A stretch of 5,443 bases of DNA from Hyphomicrobiales bacterium (lineage in GTDB: Bacteria; Pseudomonadota; Alphaproteobacteria; Rhizobiales; Xanthobacteraceae), in the NCBI GenBank assembly GCA_003133345.1, contig PKXB01000122.1, forward strand, positions 1 through 5,443. Reading direction: 5' to 3'. Shown in pieces: positions 1 to 5,443 of this stretch. The first letter of the stretch is position 1, and every line of letters begins with the position of its first letter. The position numbers were made by a program, and so were the translations under genes. The notes below the pieces were generated by a model. The model saw nothing but the letters and a program-made list of their open reading frames with translations, made no database searches and was not told the DNA's origin.

Positions 1-291
1 GGCCATGGCCGGCCCTATTCGCGCTCGCAGATCAATCAGCTCTTGCGCGAGACCTGGTTCACGCCGACCGGATGGAGCGAGGCGCTCTACGTGCCGCCGA
101 TCGCGCGCGGCTGGTTCCTGCGTTCGGCGGTGGCGTGGGAGCGCACCGGCTCGACACTGTCGGCACCGTTCGCCGGCGTGCACATGGTGGAAGCGACCAA
201 GCAGGTCTACCGCGCGATCCCCGCGCTGCGCGTCAAACGCCGGCTGGTGCCGGCGCTCGAGCCGGCGCTGGCGCCTTCGCCGGGGACTTAA
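1..291 (+). CDS. Class I SAM-dependent methyltransferase, C-terminal fragment (5' end outside window)
   Basis: The open frame enters from the left edge and ends at TAA 289-291, giving 96 residues that begin GHGRPYSRSQINQLL. The fragment contains the segments TPTGWSEALYVPPIARGWFLRSAVAWER and FAGVHMVEATKQVYR, which I recognise as the C-terminal part of a class I SAM-dependent methyltransferase family of alphaproteobacteria, often found beside gloB (glyoxalase II). The SAM-binding Rossmann motifs would lie upstream of the window, so the catalytic part cannot be inspected and the substrate is unknown. It is convergent with the DUF4167 gene, and a palindromic repeat lies between the two stops. An ATG-initiated gene wholly inside the window (for example at 181) is unlikely, because the frame is open to base 1 and the conserved sequence starts before any ATG. 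The family call rests on recognition without an alignment. Confidence 0.72.
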   Translation, partial: GHGRPYSRSQINQLLRETWFTPTGWSEALYVPPIARGWFLRSAVAWERTGSTLSAPFAGVHMVEATKQVYRAIPALRVKRRLVPALEPALAPSPGT

Positions 292-300
292 ACAGATACG

Positions 301-390
301 CTCGTCCCCGCGGAAGCGGGGACCCAGTACAGGTCAAAGATCTGGATTCCCGCTGGAGCCTGCCCCCGCATAGGCGGGGGCGGGAATGAG
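301..390. repeat. REP-like palindromic intergenic element with two hairpins
   Basis: The left arm is a perfect 8-bp stem, GTCCCCGC 304-311 with GCGGGGAC 316-323, loop GGAA. The right arm has a perfect 8-bp stem, GCCCCCGC 362-369 with GCGGGGGC 374-381, loop ATAG, enclosed by ATTCCC 346-351 with GGGAAT 382-387. CCAG 324-327 can also pair with CTGG 342-345. The outer ends are imperfect inverted repeats: CTCGTCCCCGC 301-311 against GCGGGAATGAG 380-390, matching at 9 of 11 positions. This layout, including the CCCAGTA and CTGGATTCCCGC boxes, matches a dispersed palindromic repeat I recall from alphaproteobacterial intergenic DNA, often mistranslated as peptides like SSPRKRGPS or DSRWSLPPRRRGRE. 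It sits between two convergent stops, where it could end transcription from both sides or protect 3' ends; there is no T-tract. Only one copy is present in the window. Confidence 0.8.
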
Positions 391-405
391 CGGAGTGCGC
401 TTCGA

Positions 406-1218
406 TTATTCCGGCTGACGCGGCGGTTCGTCGCCGCCGTCGCCCGGGATCGGCTGCGGCGCCGCACCCTGCGGATTGGCGTTGCCGAAATTATCCGGAC
501 GGTCCGGGCGGTAGCCGCCGCCGCGATGACGCCGGCGCCGGCGATGCCCGAAGCGATCCTGGCGGTCGCCCTGCTCATGACCGTTCTGCCCGGAGCCTTG
601 ATTGGTGTTCTGGCTCACAGGCTGCTGCGGCTGGCCGCCGCCGGTGATGAAGGCCGGCAACGCGTTCGGGTCCGCGACGGCCACATTGCCGCCCTGAACC
701 GAAGGCTGCGCATAAGGCTGCTGCTGCGGCTGAGGTTGCGGGCGGTGTTGCTGCTGATCGCGCGGCGGAAACGGCTGCGCGTCGCGCGGCAGATAGGGCT
801 GCGCCTGCGGCGCTGGCGGCTGCGGCGCGAAGCCCGGCTCGTTCTGGCCCATGAAAGGCTGGCCGTCGTCGTCGTCGTCGTCGTAGTTGTCGTCGGCCGC
901 GCCTTGCGCTCCGCTTTGGCCCGTTTGCGGCTGCGCATTGTAATAGGGGTTCTGCTGGCGGAACTGTTCCTGCGCGACGGCGATCAGGCGGAAATAATGC
1001 TCGGCGTGCTGATAGTAATTCTCGGCCGCCACCGGATCGCCCGAGCTCTGCGAATCGCGCGCGAGCTGTATGTATTTCTCCGCGATGTGCGAGGCGGTGC
1101 CGCGGATTTTCACGTCGGGCCCGTTCGACTCGTAGACCCGCGTCAGCGGATTTTGGCTCTTGCGGTGCGGGTTGTTGTTGTTGTTACGCCCGCGCATGCG
1201 TTTCTGACCGTTTCTCAT
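406..1218 (-). CDS. DUF4167 domain-containing protein
   Basis: The protein has 270 residues, with ATG at 1218-1216 and TAA at 408-406. The conserved DUF4167 region is roughly residues 1-90: a basic Asn-rich start (MRNGQKRMRGR then five Asn, 12-16), the block PLTRVYESNGPDVKIRGTA, and a helical stretch with HIAEKYIQLARD, AENYYQHAEHYFRLI and AQEQF. The rest is low complexity: Q/G-rich, an acidic run of six Asp (113-118), a long P/Q-rich part (about 128-172), then a basic RG-type patch, GHRRRRRHRGGGYRPDRPD (about 224-242), and an acidic end. No signal peptide or membrane segment is visible. The molecular function is not established to my knowledge. The Arg/Gly patch and disordered tail suggest nucleic-acid binding, which is inference. 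Start choice is supported by AAAAGG six bases upstream. The gene has the same orientation as prmC but is separated from it by 505 bases. Confidence 0.92.
   Translation of the reverse strand: MRNGQKRMRGRNNNNNPHRKSQNPLTRVYESNGPDVKIRGTASHIAEKYIQLARDSQSSGDPVAAENYYQHAEHYFRLIAVAQEQFRQQNPYYNAQPQTGQSGAQGAADDNYDDDDDDGQPFMGQNEPGFAPQPPAPQAQPYLPRDAQPFPPRDQQQHRPQPQPQQQPYAQPSVQGGNVAVADPNALPAFITGGGQPQQPVSQNTNQGSGQNGHEQGDRQDRFGHRRRRRHRGGGYRPDRPDNFGNANPQGAAPQPIPGDGGDEPPRQPE
865..894. repeat. GTC/GAC trinucleotide microsatellite inside the DUF4167 gene
   Basis: Six perfect GTC units occupy 865-882, followed by GTA, GTT and two more GTC. Read on the minus strand they encode the poly-Asp run (residues 113-118) and the Asp-Asp-Asn-Tyr before it. 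All six Asp codons are identical GAC, so this is a nucleotide-level repeat as well as a protein run. Unit gain or loss would change tract length without shifting the frame. Confidence 0.85.
1171..1185. repeat. GTT/AAC trinucleotide repeat (5 units) at the 5' end of the DUF4167 gene
   Basis: Five perfect GTT units on the plus strand encode five consecutive Asn (AAC codons, residues 12-16) of the DUF4167 protein, inside its basic N-terminus. The short perfect tract is in frame, so slippage would only vary the number of Asn. Confidence 0.8.
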
Positions 1219-1224
1219 GATGTG

Positions 1225-1230
1225 CCTTTT
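1225..1230 (-). promoter_or_regulatory. Ribosome binding site of the DUF4167 gene
   Basis: On the minus strand AAAAGG ends six bases before the ATG at 1218. It is a modest Shine-Dalgarno match, but spacing is good. It favours this ATG over the second in-frame ATG (Met8), which has only Asn/Arg codons of the same gene upstream. Confidence 0.55.
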
Positions 1231-1470
1231 CGCCGACCTTTCGCTTTACCGCGGCACGCGCCGCCAACCGTTGCACCGAAGTTCAAACCAGTCTCAAGTC
1301 CATACACATCCCGCTGCGCGGCCATGGCTGGCGCCGATTTCCTGCGCGAATGCTCGAACATTTGCGATCTTTATCGCGATAGCCGCAGCAACCCCATGGC
1401 CGCGATCCTGTCGCGGCGTTGCCAACCTCTCGTTACGCGCATCGTCAAGGTTTAAAAATCTAATGCGCCC

Positions 1471-1675
1471 AACCGGTGAAGCGTTCGAACCCGTCTCTGG
1501 CGATTTCGTTAGCCGTCTTCTGAAAGGCGGCTGTTCGTCATCGGCCAATTTCATCGGACTAGCACCGCCGCCGCACAGAGCCGCTTGCTCCGGGGTTCCT
1601 GGCGATGCAACCCGCTCGGGTCGATTCCTGAGCGGAAGCTAGTCGTTTCCGCGCCACATTCCAAGTGGTTTTTTT
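1471..1675 (+). ncRNA. Candidate structured small RNA (speculative)
   Basis: Three stems line up on the plus strand. Stem 1 is AGCCGTCTT 1511-1519 with AAGGCGGCT 1524-1532, loop CTGA, with one U-G wobble. Stem 2 is CCGCTCGGG 1612-1620 with CCTGAGCGG 1627-1635, loop TCGATT, with one G-U wobble. Stem 3 is CCAC 1654-1657 with GTGG 1665-1668, followed by T 1669-1675. The single imperfect pair in stems 1 and 2 is a G-U wobble on the plus strand, whereas on the minus strand it would be an A-C mismatch; both therefore favour a plus-strand transcript. A -10-like TCTAAT at 1459-1464 would give a start near 1471, but no -35 is recognisable. An alternative pairing, GCGGAA 1632-1637 with TTCCGC 1647-1652, competes with stem 2. 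I recognise no known RNA family, and the 5' end is a guess. Confidence 0.22.
1654..1675 (+). terminator. Possible weak intrinsic terminator, plus strand
   Basis: CCAC 1654-1657 pairs with GTGG 1665-1668 around a 7-base loop, possibly extended by a G-U pair (1653-1669), and is followed directly by seven T's (1669-1675). The stem is short, but the T-tract stands out in this GC-rich sequence. No plus-strand protein gene ends here, so if functional it would end a small RNA or stop antisense transcription entering prmC from its 3' side. Confidence 0.33.
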
Positions 1676-1723
1676 GCCTGCAACGGAGGTCTGCGCTTTT
1701 CACCGGATCGAATTACGACATGG

Positions 1724-2595
1724 TTATGGCGCGACGGTCGCGCTCAATGCGCGCGGAATTCCGGCCAAATCGTCATGCGCGGCTGCGACTATTAATCCCG
1801 CTGTGGTAAACAGCGCGCGAACCGCCGGTTCCTGGCCCATTCCCAACTCCACGATCAAGCGGCCGCCCGGCGCCAGCAGGCGGCGGGCGTCCGCGGCGAT
1901 GGCGCGGTAACCATCCAGGCCGTCGGGGCCGCCGTCGAGCGCAAGCGCCGGGTCGTAGCCGCGCACCTCCGGTGCGAGCGATGCAATGTCGCTGCGCGCC
2001 ACATAGGGCGGGTTCGAGACGATGAGATCGAACGGGCCTTGCAGGCCGGCGGCGATATCGCAGGCGACGAAGGTGCAACGGCCGGCGAGATCGTTGCGCT
2101 CGGCATTCGCGCGCGCCACCTCCAAAGCGGCCGCGCTGATATCGCTGCCGGTGCCCACCGCGTTGGGCAGTTCGCTAAGCAGCGCCAGCAGCAGCGCGCC
2201 CGATCCGGTGCCGATATCGAGGATGCGCAACTTTTCCGTTTGCAAGGCGTCGCGCACGACCGCGTCGAGCGTGGCTTCGATCACGGTTTCGGTTTCCGGC
2301 CGCGGCACCAGCACGGCCGGGCTGACTTGCAGGCTCAGGCTCCAGAACTCCTTGCGTCCGAAAATACGCGCCACCGGTTCGCGCTTGAGCCGGCGCTCGC
2401 CCAATGCGTCGATTGCCTTCATCTCGTCACCATTTAGCGCGCGCTCGCCGTTCGCCATCAGCTCGGCGCGATCGATGCCGAGCGCATGCGCCATCAGCAG
2501 GCGCGCATCGGCGTCGGCGGAGTCGATTCCGGCCTGGCGAAGTCTGTCGGCCAGCGCGCGGCGTGCCGCCGCGATGGTGCGCATGGCGGTAAGCG

Positions 2596-2599
<4 letters not shown>
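1724..2599 (-). CDS. prmC: Peptide chain release factor N5-glutamine methyltransferase (PrmC/HemK)
   Basis: PrmC transfers a methyl group from SAM to the glutamine of the GGQ motif in RF1 and RF2, which speeds peptide release. The 291-residue protein has the usual family length. The N-terminal helical domain (about 1-80, with [11 protein letters not shown]) is followed by [20 protein letters not shown] (about 85-104), SAM motif [11 protein letters not shown] (127-136), the acidic SAM contact in GSDIS (151-155), and the NPPY motif (196-199, bases 2014-2003) that holds the substrate glutamine. [12 protein letters not shown] (242-253) is a late Rossmann strand. The start is GTG 2599-2597, which overlaps the prfA stop as GTGA and has GAGGG six bases upstream. 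The in-frame ATG at Met6 lacks such a site. The stop is TAA 1726-1724. The gene lies directly downstream of its substrate gene prfA and is probably translationally coupled to it. Confidence 0.97.
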
Positions 2600-3674
<1,075 letters not shown>

Positions 3675-3678
<4 letters not shown>

Positions 3679-5443
3679 AGTTGCAGCCCCTCGGCCGCCG
3701 CGAAGGCCTCGAGCTTGTGGCGGATCGACACGCTGCCAACCGGCTGCTCGAGGAGCGGCAGGATGGCGGTCTCGCCCTTGCGGCAATCGAGATCGAGCAG
3801 CAGCGCCTTGACCGGGCCGACCGCCGACGGCGACAGCGACAGCGAGCGGTAGCCGAGGATCGCCAGCGCCAGCGCGCCGATCGGCTGCGAGGCGAGTTCC
3901 CCGCACAGCGCCACCGGCTTACCGTGCTTGCGGCTCTTGTCGGCGATGTCCTTGAGCGCGCGCAGCACCGGCGCCGACAGCGGATCGAAGCGCTGCGACA
4001 CCCGGGCATTGCCGCGGTCGGCGGCATAGAGGAACTGCATCAGGTCGTTGGAGCCGACCGAAAGGAAATCGACGCGCTCAAGCAATTCATCGAGCTGGAA
4101 CAGCAGCGCGGGCACTTCCAGCATGGTGCCGATATGCACCCGCTCGGGCAGCGCGTGGCCGTGACGACGCAGATACGTCAATTCGACCTCGACCAGTGAC
4201 TTGGCCTTGTCGAACTCCTCCACCATGGCGATCATCGGGAACATCAGGCGCAATTCGCGCCCGCCGGCGGCGCGCAGCAGCGCGCGCACCTGGCTGCGCA
4301 ACAGGCCGGGCCGGTCGAGGCCGAGCCGGATGGCGCGCCAGCCGAGCGCCGGATTCTCCTCCTCGATATTGCGCAGATACGGCAGCACCTTGTCGCCGCC
4401 GATGTCGAGGGTGCGGAAGGTCACCGGGCGCTTGCCGGCGGCATCGAGCACGGTGCGGTAAAGCGCGAGCTGCTCGTTGGTGCGTGGCAGCGTATCGGCG
4501 ACCATGAACTGCAATTCGGTGCGGAACAGGCCGATGCCGGCGGCGCCGGTCTCGTCGAGATGCGGCAGGTCGATGGTGAGACCGGCATTGATCATCAGCG
4601 CGAATTTATGGCCGTCCTTGGTGACGCAGGCGCGGTCGCGCAGCGCGCGGTATTGCGCCTGGCGCCTGGCCCGCAACTTCACCCGCTCGCCATAGGCGCT
4701 TTCGATGTCGGACGGCGGGCGCATATGCACGTCGCCCGTGGTGCCGTCGACGATGATGGCGTCGCCCGGCTCGACCAGGCCGGTGGCGTTGGCGATCTCG
4801 CCGACCGTGGGAATGCCGAGCGCGCGCGCCACGATCGAGACATGCGAGGTGGGTCCGCCTTCCTCCAGCACCAGGCCGCGCAGTCTTTTGCGATCGTAGT
4901 CGAGCAGCGCCGCCGGGCCCATCGAGCGCGCCACCACGATCGCGTTCTCCGGCAGTTGATCCCGCGACGGCGCGTGATCCTGCCCCATCAACACGCGCAT
5001 CAGCCGGTTAGCGAGATCGTCGAGGTCGTGCAGGCGGTCGCGCAAATAGGGATCGGACGCGCGCAGCATGCGCGCGCGGGTGTCGGACTGCACGCGCTCG
5101 ACGCTGGCCTCGGCGGTGAGGCCGGTCATCACGGCCTCGCTCATCTTGTGCAGCCAGCCCTGGTCGTAGCCGAACATGCGGTAGGCTTCGAGCACCTCGC
5201 GATGCTCGCCGCCGTCGGCCACCTCGCCGTGCTCGAGCAGGCGATCGAGATCGGCGCGGAACGTAGCAATGGCCGCGTCCAGTCGCTTGAGTTCCTTTGG
5301 TATGTCGTCGGCGATGACATTGGTGATGACCACGCGCGGCTCGTGCAGCACAACATGGCCGAGCGCGATGCCATCGGACAGCGCGGTGCCTGAAAATTTG
5401 ATCGCGTGGCGTGCGACCGGCTCGGCGCCGGGGCGGGCGAGCG
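3675..5443 (-). CDS. ptsP: Phosphoenolpyruvate-protein phosphotransferase PtsP (EI-Ntr), N-terminus outside window
   Basis: PtsP takes phosphate from PEP onto a histidine and passes it to NPr (PtsO), the first step of the regulatory nitrogen PTS; it acts in the cytosol. The frame runs to the right edge, giving 588 residues and stop TGA 3677-3675. The fragment starts just before [22 protein letters not shown], the beginning of the enzyme I part. In order it shows the HPr-like-partner binding helical region (about 45-150), the phosphohistidine site [17 protein letters not shown] (active His about fragment residue 200, codon 4844-4842), and the PEP-binding barrel with [39 protein letters not shown] and [14 protein letters not shown]. 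The catalytic Cys is in [10 protein letters not shown] (about 513, codon 3905-3903). All key residues are intact. The family's N-terminal GAF domain, about 150-170 residues, should lie beyond base 5443. From memory lysC is often the next gene upstream in related genomes. Confidence 0.97.
3687..3692 (-). promoter_or_regulatory. Ribosome binding site that selects the TTG start of prfA
   Basis: Minus-strand GAGGGG lies within the final codons of ptsP and is followed by eight bases and then TTG 3678. It is the strongest purine-rich match near the junction and, together with the 360-residue length and the lack of any nearby ATG or GTG, decides the prfA start. Confidence 0.7.

Larger units (their letters stand above)
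1219..1723. other. 505-base intergenic region between prmC and the DUF4167 gene, rich in hairpins
   Basis: No convincing protein gene is present. The longest minus-strand frame here (1554-1294, 86 codons) uses TTA, CTA and several AGA codons, unlike the G/C-ending codons of its neighbours, and resembles no protein I know. The region is visibly less GC-rich than the flanking genes. Perfect or near-perfect stems occur at 1364-1377 (GCGAT, loop CTTT), 1399-1417 (GCCGCGA, loop TCCTG), 1511-1532 and 1612-1635. A minus-strand CTTGACG (-35-like, hexamer TTGACG at 1448-1443) is the best promoter hint for the DUF4167 gene, but no good -10 lies 16-18 bases downstream. On the plus strand there is a -10-like TCTAAT at 1459-1464 without a matching -35. 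The region probably holds the DUF4167 promoter and leader, and perhaps a small RNA. Confidence 0.6.

Noticed and set aside
1443..1448. Minus-strand TTGACG as a complete sigma-70-type promoter for the DUF4167 gene
   Set aside because: The -35 match is good, but the hexamers at 16-18 base spacing (GTTGGC, TTGGCA, TGGCAA) are poor -10 boxes, so it was not listed as a promoter feature.
526..1455. Long plus-strand open frame (309 codons) opposite the DUF4167 gene
   Set aside because: It is a shadow of the real minus-strand gene: the translation is a run of L/R/V repeats produced by reading the Q/P/D-rich gene backwards, with valine runs where the GTC repeat lies.
1483..1492. GTTCGAACCC, resembling a tRNA T-loop
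   Set aside because: The flanking bases do not form a T stem, and no acceptor, D or anticodon arm can be arranged around it on either strand.
1294..1554. Minus-strand 86-codon frame in the prmC-DUF4167 gap
   Set aside because: It uses TTA, CTA and several AGA codons unlike its neighbours, has no good ribosome site that I can see and resembles no known protein.
1585..1809. Plus-strand 74-codon frame spanning the gap and the 3' end of prmC
   Set aside because: It overlaps prmC antisense, crosses the candidate terminator T-tract and has no protein-like conservation I recognise.
3679..3906. Upstream extension of the prfA frame to 3906
   Set aside because: The extra residues are frame-shifted reading of the conserved ptsP C-terminus. 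RF1 homology and the usual 360-residue length begin at TTG 3678.
5349..5351. GTG at 5351 as the start of ptsP
   Set aside because: The conserved enzyme I sequence ([13 protein letters not shown]) continues in frame upstream to the window edge, so the gene is cut by the edge and does not start here.
4560..5393. Plus-strand open frame (277 codons) opposite ptsP
   Set aside because: Antisense to the conserved enzyme I domain; the translation has no recognisable family features.

Overview
The window looks like a GC-rich alphaproteobacterial chromosome, probably Hyphomicrobiales (Bradyrhizobium/Rhodopseudomonas/Xanthobacteraceae-like). The reasons are the protein sequences themselves, the strongly G/C-biased third codon positions, and the order ptsP-prfA-prmC-DUF4167 on one strand, which from memory is a conserved block in that order of bacteria. 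This is a core housekeeping region. I see no phage, transposase, CRISPR or defence gene.

Layout from left to right: (1) 1-291, plus strand, the C-terminal 96 residues of a class I SAM-dependent methyltransferase cut by the window edge. (2) 292-405, a short gap between convergent genes, nearly filled by a REP-like palindromic repeat (301-390). (3) 406-1218, minus strand, a DUF4167 protein with a conserved N-terminus and a long low-complexity Q/P/D/RG tail. (4) 1219-1723, a 505-base non-coding gap rich in hairpins. Two of its stems fit RNA pairing better when read on the plus strand, and it ends in a stem plus seven T's, so a small plus-strand RNA is possible. (5) 1724-2599, minus strand, prmC. 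(6) 2596-3678, minus strand, prfA (RF1). (7) 3675-5443, minus strand, ptsP (EI-Ntr), cut by the right edge and missing its N-terminal GAF domain.

ptsP, prfA and prmC are transcribed right to left as a tight unit. At each junction the start codon of the next gene overlaps the UGA stop of the previous one: TTG in TTGA for prfA, GTG in GTGA for prmC. Each start has a purine-rich ribosome site at sensible spacing. PrmC methylates the GGQ glutamine of release factors, so enzyme and substrate are translated in sequence. PtsP is the first phosphotransferase of the regulatory nitrogen PTS, and its link to the release-factor genes is positional. The DUF4167 gene has the same orientation but lies beyond the 505-base gap, so it may have its own control.

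Most of the window is ordinary and well explained. The parts deserving a second look are the 1219-1723 gap, the repeat at 301-390, and the coupled non-ATG starts.
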